A model generated the notes under the pieces. That model searched no databases, was not told the origin of the DNA, and saw only the letters and a list, made by a program, of their open reading frames with translations. Positions 24,994 through 33,203 of a stretch of DNA of 64,000 bases are shown here, piece by piece (the first letter of the stretch is position 1; each line of letters opens with the position of its first letter). Source of the DNA: Hyphomicrobiales bacterium (lineage in GTDB: Bacteria > Pseudomonadota > Alphaproteobacteria > Rhizobiales > Rhizobiaceae); the NCBI GenBank assembly GCA_017305935.1, contig JAFKJU010000009.1, forward strand, positions 62,001 through 126,000, written 5' to 3'. Position numbers and translations under genes: made by a program.

Positions 24994-26256
24994 TCAGGAG
25001 GGGAGGGGGCTTTTCGCCGCGCCGATCACGCCGCGCGCGCGCGCCGCCGCCATCACCATCGGGCCGACGGAGAACTGGCCGCGGGCGGCGCGGCGCGTCA
25101 GGTCGCGCAGGTAGCCACCCGGCGACTGGATGTGGCCGGCGCGTTCGAGCATGCAGGCCAGCGTGATCGCCGCGTTTTCCGGGCCCATCACCGCGCAGGC
25201 CTCCTCATAGGCCGAGGGGCTGACGCCGAGCATCGAGCGGACGACCACGGCGGCCGCCATCAGCTCGCGCCAGTTTTCGACCGCGCCGCCCGGCCCGTAA
25301 GCGCGGATATCCGGGCAAGCCCTGGTCACCGCCGACAGGGGCAGGGGCTTGCGGGCATCGGCTGTCGGGATTTCGGCTGCGGTCGCCGATTTGGTTTCCA
25401 GCAACGGTTCGGTCGGGCATATGGCCGACGCCCTGCCTGTGTTCAGAGCAGGTTCAGAGTCATTGCTGGATTCAGTGGTTGAATTCTGTATGTGATCGCG
25501 GATTTCGCTAGCATTGGCAGCGGATTTTTTGTTTTTAGCACGCAATTCCAGCATGTTGAGCGCCCGCGCATGCAGATCCGCCAGCCGCTCGGCGACTTTC
25601 TGCAGATCTTCGATGGTTTTCTTGCGCTTGAGATCGAAAAGTTCGGTGACAAGCTCGGCCTCGATCGCCAGCCAGTCGCCCTTGGCCCCCTCCTCTATCG
25701 CTGCTGCCACCAGCTTGCGCACGTCGCGGCGCAGAATGGTGATGCGCTCACGCAGCATCTGGAGATGCCGGCGCTCGGCCGCCGCTTCCTGCGCCAGCAG
25801 CGCGAATTCTTCCGCGCGGACCAGCAGGGGCGCGAGGCTGAAACCATAGGCGTCGCGGATCTCGCCCTGGCCGTCCTTGCGGGCATATCGCTTGCCATTG
25901 GGACTGTCACGGCGCGAAACGATGCCGCCGTCGACGAGAATGCCGAGATTTTCGCGCAGCGTCGTGCCGGCGATGCCGTTGGCGCGGATCGAAAGCTGGG
26001 CGTTGGAGGGGAAGACGATGAGATTGTCGCCTTCCTCCAGCTCCGTTTCCGGAAAGAAGGAGAGAAGCGCATTCAACACCGCCAGCGCCCGGTCGCGCAG
26101 GCCCAATTTTTCGCGGGCATCGCAGAGATCGCGAAACACCTTCCACTTGTCGACGCGCTTGCCGGTCGGGATCTCCGCTTCCGCGAGCTGTCCCGTCACC
26201 ATGGCAAGCGTCATCGGCCGCCGCCCGAAGGGCGTCGTCACATAATGCCGTTCCAT
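24994..26256 (-). CDS. repC: replication initiator RepC
   Basis: The 420-residue protein is the replication initiator of repABC replicons. The N-terminal RepC domain (about 1-170) starts TTPFGRRPMTLAMV and includes WKVFRDLCDAREKLGLRDRA and RANGIAGTTLRENLGILVDGG. A charged linker follows. The C-terminal domain includes GAVENWRELMAAAVVVRSML and YLRDLTRRAARGQFSVGPMV. ATG 26256 follows AGGGAAACGAC; an in-frame TTG slightly upstream is less likely. RepC is expected to act in cis at an origin inside its own gene; the AT-rich stretch at 25455-25556 fits that. Synthesis should be restrained by the antisense ctRNA encoded upstream on the other strand. Confidence 0.96.
   Translation of the reverse strand: MERHYVTTPFGRRPMTLAMVTGQLAEAEIPTGKRVDKWKVFRDLCDAREKLGLRDRALAVLNALLSFFPETELEEGDNLIVFPSNAQLSIRANGIAGTTLRENLGILVDGGIVSRRDSPNGKRYARKDGQGEIRDAYGFSLAPLLVRAEEFALLAQEAAAERRHLQMLRERITILRRDVRKLVAAAIEEGAKGDWLAIEAELVTELFDLKRKKTIEDLQKVAERLADLHARALNMLELRAKNKKSAANASEIRDHIQNSTTESSNDSEPALNTGRASAICPTEPLLETKSATAAEIPTADARKPLPLSAVTRACPDIRAYGPGGAVENWRELMAAAVVVRSMLGVSPSAYEEACAVMGPENAAITLACMLERAGHIQSPGGYLRDLTRRAARGQFSVGPMVMAAARARGVIGAAKSPLPS
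25455..25556. other. candidate replication origin (AT-rich stretch inside repC)
   Basis: The mid-repC stretch is visibly AT-rich against GC-rich surroundings, including a TTTTTTGTTTTT run at 25525-25536, and encodes a low-complexity linker. In characterised repABC plasmids the origin lies inside the repC coding sequence in an AT-rich patch. The assignment rests on that precedent and on composition. Confidence 0.55.
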
Positions 26257-26315
26257 GTCGTTTCCCTCATGCAAAAGGGCATACGAAAGGGTTCACCGAG
26301 CCGGCGGTCTCATGA

Positions 26316-26344
26316 TTGACAGGAGAATCGGGAAGCGCTATTGC
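26316..26344 (+). promoter_or_regulatory. promoter of the antisense ctRNA
   Basis: TTGACA at 26316-26321 and TATTGC at 26339-26344 are separated by 17 bases on the plus strand, opposite to repABC. Transcription would begin about 26351, exactly in front of a small hairpin and T-run. Confidence 0.75.
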
Positions 26345-26350
26345 TGTCTC

Positions 26351-26405
26351 TGCTAGAAGATACAAAGGCTCTCGGGTGGTTCGCCGCTTGGGGGCCTTTC
26401 TTTTT
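26351..26405 (+). ncRNA. repABC counter-transcribed RNA (incA-type antisense RNA)
   Basis: The repB-repC gap carries, on the strand opposite to repABC, a strong sigma-70-like promoter followed by a transcript of about 55 bases. It ends in a hairpin: AAAGGC at 26364-26369 pairs with GCCTTT at 26394-26399, with inner pairing GTGG/CCGC, then TTTCTTTTT. This arrangement is the established ctRNA of repABC plasmids, which pairs with the repC leader, lowers RepC synthesis and determines incompatibility. The exact 5' end is estimated from the promoter. Confidence 0.8.
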
Positions 26406-26448
26406 GCCGCTGATGTCATCCTTTCCTGTTCAGGTCTTCACCGTCGAA

Positions 26449-26468
26449 ACCTTGTCAGGTGACAAGGC
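26449..26468. other. candidate parS/RepB-binding palindrome, copy 3 in the repB-repC gap
   Basis: ACCTTGTCAGGTGACAAGGC shares 16-bp arms (CTTGTCA / TGACAAG) with the two copies near 18.9 kb. It lies 38 bases past the repB stop, a usual place for a partition site in repABC cassettes. Confidence 0.65.
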
Positions 26469-26505
26469 CTTCGCATATGGAATGTAGCGGTTTTATTCCA
26501 CTATC

Positions 26506-27507
26506 CTATTGTTTTTGCTGCATGAATTCCTTAATCAATTCCGGCAGGCGCGCTTGCAGGAAGGCGGCGAAACGGGTGCCGTCGCGGCTCTTGGCCTGCA
26601 GGCGCCATTCCTTGTCGCTTGCCGTCACCAGCCCCAGCGTCGCGCCATCGGGCGAGCGCAGTTCCTGCACGGGGCTGCCCGGCTTTTCGGCCGGCGTCTT
26701 CAGCGCCGAGAGCGCCAGCTGGAAGCGGGCATCGGAAGAGGCTGCCGCGTTCGCGGAAAAGGCCGCCGTCACCCGCGCCTCGCTGTCCTCGTGCTCGCCA
26801 TAGAGCTTTGCGAAATCCACCCAGCGCGGCCGGCCGATCTTCGGCGCGCGGCCGATCATTTCGATCAGCGCCGGCGGCAGCGTGCGGTAGACGGCGCGCA
26901 TGCGGGCAAGTTCGGGATCGTCGACGGCCAACGCCGCCTTGATGTCGCGCGGCTTGATGCCGGCATCGTCCATGCGCCTGGCAAACAGCGCCCGCTCGAT
27001 CCAGCTCAGATCCTGCCGCGCGGCGTTTTCGAGGCCCTGCGAGACCACGAGATCGCGGTCGGACATATCGACCACCACGGCCTTGACCGGGATGCCGAGA
27101 TCGCGGGCGGCGCGAAGGCGGCGATGGCCGAAGATCGCCTGATAGCGGCCGGGCGTCTCGGGGTGCGGACGCACCTGGATCGGCACCTTCTGCCCTTCCT
27201 CCTCGATCATCCGCCGGAAGACGGCGTAATCGGCCTCGCCGTCATCCGGCAGGCGGTCGGGGAAGGGCGAGGGGTCGATCAGCGCGGGATCGAGCGTGCT
27301 CGCCCCGCCGGCCCCGGATTCCACCAGCGCCTTCAGCCGGTCGCGCTCGTCGCGCAATTCGCCGATCGAGCGCTGTGCCGCCCCGATGACCCCGGCGCCG
27401 ACACGGGGCAGGGGGGCGGAGAGCGGCGGCTCCTGCGATTTCGTCTCGGGCGCCGGTGTCGCCAGCAGGCCGAAATTGGCGATGATCGATTTCTTCGACT
27501 TGGTCAT
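26506..27507 (-). CDS. repB: partition protein RepB (ParB family)
   Basis: The 333-residue centromere-binding protein has the N-terminal KSKKSIIANFG, which resembles the segment used by ParB-type proteins to contact the ATPase. The ParB/Srx-type nuclease-like domain includes VPIQVRPHP and IFGHRRLRAARDLG. A helix-turn-helix lies around LSWIERALFARRMDDAGIKP, and a RepB C-terminal region follows. ATG 27507 overlaps the repA stop by four bases (ATGA), so translation is coupled; an in-frame TTG at 27519 is less likely. It should bind the palindromes at 26449, 18898 and 18966, which is an inference from sequence symmetry. Confidence 0.95.
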   Translation of the reverse strand: MTKSKKSIIANFGLLATPAPETKSQEPPLSAPLPRVGAGVIGAAQRSIGELRDERDRLKALVESGAGGASTLDPALIDPSPFPDRLPDDGEADYAVFRRMIEEEGQKVPIQVRPHPETPGRYQAIFGHRRLRAARDLGIPVKAVVVDMSDRDLVVSQGLENAARQDLSWIERALFARRMDDAGIKPRDIKAALAVDDPELARMRAVYRTLPPALIEMIGRAPKIGRPRWVDFAKLYGEHEDSEARVTAAFSANAAASSDARFQLALSALKTPAEKPGSPVQELRSPDGATLGLVTASDKEWRLQAKSRDGTRFAAFLQARLPELIKEFMQQKQ

Positions 27508-28727
27508 GAGCGGCCCCAACTGGTGCGCACGAGATCGAGGATCGCCTCGTTGACCGCGTCCATCGCCTCGCGGGCGCGGCGATGGGTGTCGCGGCCGACC
27601 TGGCCCATTTCCAGCTCGTAGAGGCTGCGCTTGGCGAGCCCCGCCGCCTCCACCGCCGTCGATTCCACCGCCGTCGGCAACAGCACGTCGTCGGCGAACA
27701 GATGCCGCAGCATGGCGACGATCTGCGATTGCGGCTGGTCGTTGGGATTGTGGCGGGTGACGAGGTAGCGGAAGAAATCCTGCTCCAGCACCGCGCCGTT
27801 CTCGTTCAGCACCTGGATGAGATCGCCCATCATCAGCAGGAACTGGCTCATCGAGGCGATATCCAGCATCGCCGGATGCACGGTGACGATCATGCCGGTG
27901 GCGGCATAGATGGCGCCGAGCGTCAGGAAGCCGAGCGAGGGCGGCGTGTCGAGGATGACGACGTCGTAATCCGCCTCGACTTCCGACAGCACCAGCTTCA
28001 GCCGCTCGAAGAAGATGCCGCCGCTGGAGGAGCGCCCCTGCGCCAGCATGCGCGGCGTATCGTGCTCGTATTCCATCACCTCCAGATTGCCGGGGATGAG
28101 ATCGATGCCCTCGAAATAGGTCTTGCGGATGATGTCGCGGATCGGGCGGCGGTTTTCGTCGTAACGCAGCGCCGCATAGATGGTCTCGTTGGAGCCGACA
28201 TCGACCTCCGGCTGGGCGCCGAACATCGCCGACAGCGAGGCTTGCGGATCGAGATCGATGGCCAGCACCCGGTAGCCGTGCAGCGCCAGGTAATGGGCGA
28301 GATGCACGCTGGTCGTCGTCTTGGCGCTGCCGCCCTTGAAGTTGGAAATCGCCAGCACCTGCAGATGCTCGCCGGCGCGGCGATGCGGCAGGAAACGCTG
28401 GGCCTCCGAAGGTTTTTGCGCGGCGAAGAAGCGGCGCAGTTCGTTGATCTGCGGCAGGGTATAGGCGCGGTGGTTGTTCTCCAGCCGGCTCGGCACCGGG
28501 CCGCGGCCCTCGTTGGAGAGCAGTTTCAACGTGGAATCGGGGATCGAGGTCAGCTTCGAGACTTCGTTGGTCAGGAAATAGCGCAGGCCCTTTTCGGCGC
28601 GCGGCGGATACATGCGCGCACGCAGCTGCTGCAGCTGGTTGGACAGCATGCCCGCATGACGCACGATCTTTTCGGCGGCATCTTCCCGCGCCGCCACGAC
28701 CGGCTTAGTATTCGACCTTGTCGCCAT
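27504..28727 (-). CDS. repA: partition ATPase RepA (ParA family)
   Basis: The 407-residue protein has an N-terminal winged-helix-like region (about 45-110; LTNEVSKLTSIPDSTLKLLS) that in this family mediates autorepression. The ParA-type ATPase core has the deviant Walker A FKGGSAKTTTS near residue 130, then LAIDLDPQASLSAMFG and VVILDTPPSLGFLTLGAIYA. ATG 28727 follows AGAGGG. RepA and RepB segregate the replicon, and RepA represses the repABC promoter. The palindrome TGTCGGCCGACA overlaps the leader just upstream and is a candidate operator. A longer open frame upstream to 29228 has no supporting start. Confidence 0.96.
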   Translation of the reverse strand: MATRSNTKPVVAAREDAAEKIVRHAGMLSNQLQQLRARMYPPRAEKGLRYFLTNEVSKLTSIPDSTLKLLSNEGRGPVPSRLENNHRAYTLPQINELRRFFAAQKPSEAQRFLPHRRAGEHLQVLAISNFKGGSAKTTTSVHLAHYLALHGYRVLAIDLDPQASLSAMFGAQPEVDVGSNETIYAALRYDENRRPIRDIIRKTYFEGIDLIPGNLEVMEYEHDTPRMLAQGRSSSGGIFFERLKLVLSEVEADYDVVILDTPPSLGFLTLGAIYAATGMIVTVHPAMLDIASMSQFLLMMGDLIQVLNENGAVLEQDFFRYLVTRHNPNDQPQSQIVAMLRHLFADDVLLPTAVESTAVEAAGLAKRSLYELEMGQVGRDTHRRAREAMDAVNEAILDLVRTSWGRS

Positions 28728-28737
28728 GAATCCCTCT

Positions 28738-28749
28738 TGTCGGCCGACA
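28738..28749. promoter_or_regulatory. candidate RepA operator in the repABC leader
   Basis: TGTCGGCCGACA is a perfect 12-bp palindrome 11 bases upstream of the repA ATG. A related half-site (CCGACAA) lies about 20 bases further upstream. In repABC systems RepA, helped by RepB, represses the cassette through palindromes near its promoter and leader. Confidence 0.45.
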
Positions 28750-29139
28750 CGCGTTTTATCGGCCTTCACCCGACAACTTAGGCCACGATTCTCGATTCGC
28801 GTCCAGTCCCGGCCGTTTGCGCCGCCGCGATGGCGGGAGACAAGAGGACGGCCTGCGACAGAATATTCAATCGAAACAGGCACTTCCATCTTCCTTTCCC
28901 CGCGGCCGAGGCCGGGCGGTTTCGACCGTTGCGGCGACATCGAAGCATAGGGCGCATTGGCGGGAAGAGAATCGGCGGGGACGATTCCGGATCGTGGCGG
29001 GGGCGGGGCGATGCGGAAATTCCCTTCTCTCCTGGCGGAGAAGGGTTTTTCCGGCACCCGTCCTGTTTCATAAGGGGGGCAGACGGAAACGCAGTCGGAC
29101 ATTTCCGCCCGGCTGCGCATAAAATTCATCCCCGGTCGC
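28750..29139. other. intergenic region upstream of repA
   Basis: About 390 bases between the amidase stop and the repA leader, both minus strand. It must carry the repABC promoter, which I cannot place with confidence. A hairpin with arms CCCTTCTC (29022-29029) and GAGAAGGG (29038-29045) followed by TTTTT resembles part of the RIME repeat and could also act as a terminator on the plus strand. No gene is supported. Confidence 0.5.
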
Positions 29140-30831
29140 TCAGAGTTCCGGCGTGCGCGGCGGCGCCTTGCGATAGCTGCCGGTCGCCTCGAAGGCGGTG
29201 GCGTAGGAGAGCAGGGCATTGTCGTCATAGGCGCGGCCGGCGAAGGTGAGGCCGGCGGGCATGGCGATGTCGGGCATGATGCCCATCGGCACGGTTACGG
29301 TGGGGATGCCGAAATGGCGGATGGCGAGGTTGCCGTTGGCGACCCAGGTGCCGTTGCGCCAGGCGAGATCGGCCGAGGCGGGGTTGATGTCGGCATCGGC
29401 CGGGCCGATATCGGCGACCGCCGGGAAGATCACGGCGTCGAGGCCGAGACCGTCCATCCAGTCCTCGAAATCGCGCTTGCGGGTTTCCTCCAGCCCGCGA
29501 AAACCGGCTTCCAGATGCGGGATATCGCCAAGGGAACGGCCAGGATGGGCGGCGGCATGGGCGGGATAGGCGGGCAGGAAGTCGTCGAAGCCGTCGTAGC
29601 GGTCGGGCAGGGCGCCCTCGGGGGCGGGGAAGATGGCCGCGCCGTCGACATCGGCAAGCCGCGACAGCGTCGGGTCGCGGTTGGCGGCGAGGAAATCGTC
29701 CCAGGACCAGGCGCAGAGATCGAGCATTTCGTGGCGCAGGTAATCCGGGCTGACGAGCCCGCGGGTGAAGATCGTCGGCGCGCCGGGGCGGTCGCCCTCG
29801 TAGTTCGAGACCACGGGAAAATCGGTGACCACGACCTCGGCGCCCGCCGCTTCCAGCGCGGCGCGGGCGGCGTCCATCAGGGCGAGCATCGAGGCGCGCG
29901 TCTCGATCTTTCGGCCGGTCGGGCCGCCGATGCCGGGGTTTTCGGCGGTGCCGGCCAGCGGGTCGGCATTGATATACATGGCCGGCAGGCCGAAGCGCCT
30001 GCCCTTCAGCGAGGCGGACGCTGCCAGCGCCGGATAGGAGGCGGGGCGGATCTCGGAGGATTTCGGGATCGCCACCCAAGGCTGGCTGCGCCAGAGATCG
30101 CCGCGCGTCTCGGCATCGTCGGCGACGATGACGTCGAGCAGTTCCAGCATGTCGGCCATGCTGCGCGTATGCGGCACGACCACGTCCATGGTCGGCACCA
30201 GCGGCCAGTTGCCGCGCACCGAAATGACGCCGCGGCTCGGCGTATAGGCGCACAGCCCGTTATTGGCGGCGGGCGCGCGGCCGCTCGACCAGGTTTCCTC
30301 GCCGAGCCCGAAGGCGGCGAAGCTGGCGGCGGTCGCCGTGCCCGAGCCGTTGGAGGAACCGGAGCCGAAGGCCGCCGTCAGGTAATCGCCGTTATAGGGG
30401 GATTCGGCGCGTCCGTAGAGACCGCGCTGCATGCCGCCATTGGCCATGGGCGGCATGTTGGTCAGCCCGATCAATACCGCGCCGCCGGCGCGCAGGCGCT
30501 GTATGGCGAAGGCATCCTCGCTGGCGACGAGATCGGCAAAGGCCGGCGAGCCCGCGGCGACCGTCAGCCCGCGTGCCTTGTAGCTGTCCTTGGCGGTGTA
30601 GGGAATGCCGTCGAGCGGCCCGCGCAGCCGGCCCTCGGCGCGGCGCCGGTCGGAGGCGCGCGCCTCCTCGACGGCTTGCGGATCGAGGACCACGACGGCG
30701 TTCAGCCGGATGCCGTCATGGTCGTAGCGGGCGATTCGCGCCAGATAGCCTTCCACAAGCGCCTGAGACGTCACGCGGCCCTCTTCCAGCGCTTGGCGCA
30801 GCGCGGCGATCGACGTTTCCGCCAGTTGCAT
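29140..30831 (-). CDS. amidase (amidase signature family)
   Basis: The 563-residue cytoplasmic protein is an amidase signature enzyme hydrolysing a C-N bond of an unknown amide. The Ser-cisSer-Lys triad regions are visible: the lysine in PYTAKDSY near residue 80, the glycine/serine-rich FGSGSSNGSGTATAAS, and the nucleophile region EETWSSGRAPA. The usual GTDTGGSIR wording of this last motif is replaced by EETWSSGR, seen in a subgroup that also contains GatA-like and indole-acetamide hydrolase-like members. ATG 30831 follows GAGAGGAG. It lies divergent from prkA and upstream of repA, with no linked pathway genes. Confidence 0.88.
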   Translation of the reverse strand: MQLAETSIAALRQALEEGRVTSQALVEGYLARIARYDHDGIRLNAVVVLDPQAVEEARASDRRRAEGRLRGPLDGIPYTAKDSYKARGLTVAAGSPAFADLVASEDAFAIQRLRAGGAVLIGLTNMPPMANGGMQRGLYGRAESPYNGDYLTAAFGSGSSNGSGTATAASFAAFGLGEETWSSGRAPAANNGLCAYTPSRGVISVRGNWPLVPTMDVVVPHTRSMADMLELLDVIVADDAETRGDLWRSQPWVAIPKSSEIRPASYPALAASASLKGRRFGLPAMYINADPLAGTAENPGIGGPTGRKIETRASMLALMDAARAALEAAGAEVVVTDFPVVSNYEGDRPGAPTIFTRGLVSPDYLRHEMLDLCAWSWDDFLAANRDPTLSRLADVDGAAIFPAPEGALPDRYDGFDDFLPAYPAHAAAHPGRSLGDIPHLEAGFRGLEETRKRDFEDWMDGLGLDAVIFPAVADIGPADADINPASADLAWRNGTWVANGNLAIRHFGIPTVTVPMGIMPDIAMPAGLTFAGRAYDDNALLSYATAFEATGSYRKAPPRTPEL

Positions 30832-31184
30832 CGGGACGGCTCCTCTCCGGTTCGTTCAGCCTGGCGTTTTGCCGTAAAATCAGCGCCGGGAGAAGGGCCG
30901 CATGATCGGCCCATGAGAATTATCGGGTGATTTCTTAGGTATGATGAAACCACAAACCCCTTTACCGGCGCGGCGTCCGCGCCCATACTGTGCTAGCGCG
31001 AAAGGATGATGACGGTGCGGCTTGGGCCCCTCCGGTTCGCATGGCGCAGGACAGCGCAAAAGCTGCGCCGACGGACGGAAAACAGGCTTTTCCGCAGGCA
31101 TGACCAGGGAACAATTTGTAGCCGAGCTTCGTTGAAGAGAAAGTGGACGCGAGGAAACGCTTCCGGCGTCCGCGGGAGAGTTCC
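30832..31184. other. divergent intergenic region amidase/prkA
   Basis: About 350 bases with no gene. It contains the promoter of the prkA operon (the EcfG-like site at 31108-31133) and presumably the amidase promoter. An AT-richer patch lies around 30915-30965. Confidence 0.6.
31108..31133 (+). promoter_or_regulatory. EcfG-type general stress promoter of prkA operon
   Basis: GGAACA at 31108-31113 and CGTT at 31130-31133 are separated by exactly 16 bases. This matches the alphaproteobacterial EcfG promoter consensus GGAAC-N16/17-CGTT in all but the sixth base. It lies about 50 bases before the prkA start. Confidence 0.75.
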
Positions 31185-33134
31185 ATGAAAACCAGCGATA
31201 GTGATGTTTTCGATCTTTTCTCAAAGACTTATGCAAGCGGTGCGCAAGAAGAGCTAAGCCTGCAGGAGTATCTGCTGGCGTGCCGCGACGACAAGAGCAT
31301 GTATGCGACCGCGCCGGAGCGCATGGTCGCGGCCATCGGCGAGCCCAAGCTCGTCGATACCAGCGCCGACGAGCGGCTGGGCCGAGTCTTCGCCAACCGG
31401 ACGATCAAGATTTACCCCTCCTTTGCGGATTTCTACGGCATGGAGGATACGATCGAGCGAATCGTCGGCTATTTCCGCTATGCCGCCCAAGGCCTGGAAG
31501 AACGAAAGCAGATCCTTTACCTGCTCGGGCCTGTGGGCGGCGGCAAATCGTCGCTGGCCGAGCGCCTGAAGAAGCTGATGGAACAGGAGCCGATCTACAC
31601 GCTGGCCATCGACGGCAAGATCAGCCCGGTCTTCGAATCGCCGCTCGGCCTTTTCAGCCGCGATCGCATGGGCGACCTGCTGGAGGACAAATACGGCATC
31701 GCCAAGCGCCGCCTTACTGGCCTCATCTCCCCCTGGGCCGCCAAGCGGCTGGACGAGATCGGCGGCGACATCTCCAAATTCAGCGTCGTCAAGCTGATGC
31801 CCTCGCGGCTGCGCCAGATCGGCATCGCTAAGACCGAGCCCGGCGACGAGAACAACCAGGATATCTCGACGCTGGTCGGCAAGGTCGACATCCGCCAGCT
31901 GGAAAACTACAGCCAGGCCGACCCCGACGCCTATTCCTACAGCGGCGGCCTGAACCGCACGACGCAAGGGCTGCTGGAATTCGTCGAAATGTTCAAGGCG
32001 CCGATCAAGGTGCTGCATCCGCTGCTGACCGCCACCCAGGAAGGCAGCTATAACGGCACCGAGAATTTCGGCGCCTTCCCCTATCAGGGCATCGTGCTCG
32101 CCCACTCCAACGAATCCGAATGGCTGCAGTTCAAGCACAACAAGAACAACGAAGCCTTCCTCGACCGCATCCTCGTGGTCAAGGTGCCCTATTGCCTGCG
32201 CGTGACCGAAGAACGGCAGATCTACGAGAAGCTGCTGCGCGAAAGCGAGCTTTCCGACAGCCCCTGCGCCCCGGAAGTCTTGGAAAACCTGTCGCGCTTC
32301 ACCGTCGCCACCCGGCTGACGCCGCACGAGAATTCGCCGACCTACACCAAGATGCGCGTCTATGACGGCGAGAACCTCAAGGATACCGACCCGAAGGCGA
32401 AGTCGTTGCAGGAATATCGCGACGCCGCCGGCGTCGACGAGGGCATGACCGGCATTTCCACCCGTTTCGCCTTCAAGGTTCTCTCGGAAACCTTCAACTA
32501 CGACACCAAGGAGGTCTCGGCCGATCCCGTCCACCTGATGTACATCCTCGAACAGGCGATCCGCCGCGAGCAGTTTCCAAAGGAGGTCGAGGCCAATTAC
32601 CTCGATTTCATCCGCTCGGAAATCGCCAGCCGCTATGCCGAATTCATCGGCCACGAGATCCAGAAGGCCTATCTGGAATCCTATAGCGAATACGGCCAGA
32701 ACCTGTTCGACCGCTATATCGCCTATGCCGACGCCTGGCTGGAGGATCAGGATTTCAAGGATCCCGATACCGGCCAGATCCTCAACCGCGAGATCCTCGA
32801 CAGCGAGCTGTCGCAGATCGAGAAACCCGCCGGCATCGCCAACCCGAAGGACTTCCGCAACGAGGTCGTCAAGTTCACGCTGCGCGCCCGCGCCCGCAAC
32901 GGCGGCAGGAACCCCGCCTGGACGAGCTACGAAAAGCTGCGCGAGGTGATCGAGAAACGCATGTTCGGCCAGGTGGAAGACCTGCTCCCCGTCATCAGCT
33001 TCGGCTCGAAGAAAGACAGCACGACCGAAAAGCAGCATGCCGAATTCGTCGATCGCATGACCGCGCGCGGCTATACCGTGCGCCAGGTCCGGCGGCTGGT
33101 CGATTGGTACATGCGGGTCAACAAGGCCGGCTGA
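31185..33134 (+). CDS. prkA: PrkA family serine protein kinase (YeaG-like)
   Basis: The 649-residue protein has an N-terminal AAA-type PrkA domain with Walker A LLGPVGGGKSS near residues 113-123 and the family regions FADFYGMEDTIERIVGYF, LTATQEGSYNGTENFGAFPY and HSNESEWLQFKHNKNNEAFLDR. The C-terminal PrkA kinase-like domain starts near residue 400. Homologues (YeaG) act in nitrogen starvation and stationary-phase stress with YeaH; the substrate here is unknown. ATG 31185 follows GGGAGAG. It leads the conserved prkA-yeaH-spoVR trio and lies behind an EcfG-like promoter. Confidence 0.96.
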   Translation: MKTSDSDVFDLFSKTYASGAQEELSLQEYLLACRDDKSMYATAPERMVAAIGEPKLVDTSADERLGRVFANRTIKIYPSFADFYGMEDTIERIVGYFRYAAQGLEERKQILYLLGPVGGGKSSLAERLKKLMEQEPIYTLAIDGKISPVFESPLGLFSRDRMGDLLEDKYGIAKRRLTGLISPWAAKRLDEIGGDISKFSVVKLMPSRLRQIGIAKTEPGDENNQDISTLVGKVDIRQLENYSQADPDAYSYSGGLNRTTQGLLEFVEMFKAPIKVLHPLLTATQEGSYNGTENFGAFPYQGIVLAHSNESEWLQFKHNKNNEAFLDRILVVKVPYCLRVTEERQIYEKLLRESELSDSPCAPEVLENLSRFTVATRLTPHENSPTYTKMRVYDGENLKDTDPKAKSLQEYRDAAGVDEGMTGISTRFAFKVLSETFNYDTKEVSADPVHLMYILEQAIRREQFPKEVEANYLDFIRSEIASRYAEFIGHEIQKAYLESYSEYGQNLFDRYIAYADAWLEDQDFKDPDTGQILNREILDSELSQIEKPAGIANPKDFRNEVVKFTLRARARNGGRNPAWTSYEKLREVIEKRMFGQVEDLLPVISFGSKKDSTTEKQHAEFVDRMTARGYTVRQVRRLVDWYMRVNKAG

Positions 33135-33203
33135 CAAGGCGAAAAGCAAGAGCGTTTCCGTCCTCTGAAACAGGCGGAAACGCTCGGGAGCGGGGACTGG
33201 CCC

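Noticed and set aside
29022-29050. Hairpin with T-run as a terminator for a plus-strand gene
   Set aside because: No plus-strand gene ends nearby. It resembles part of the RIME repeat, so I treat it as repeat-derived.
27508-29228. Long upstream extension of repA
   Set aside because: The open frame continues to 29228, but the conserved RepA start and its ribosome binding site are at 28727.
33132-33141. Isolated CTGACAAGG half-site resembling a parS arm, also near 63510
   Set aside because: Only one arm is present at each place and no symmetric partner follows; such short matches are expected by chance.
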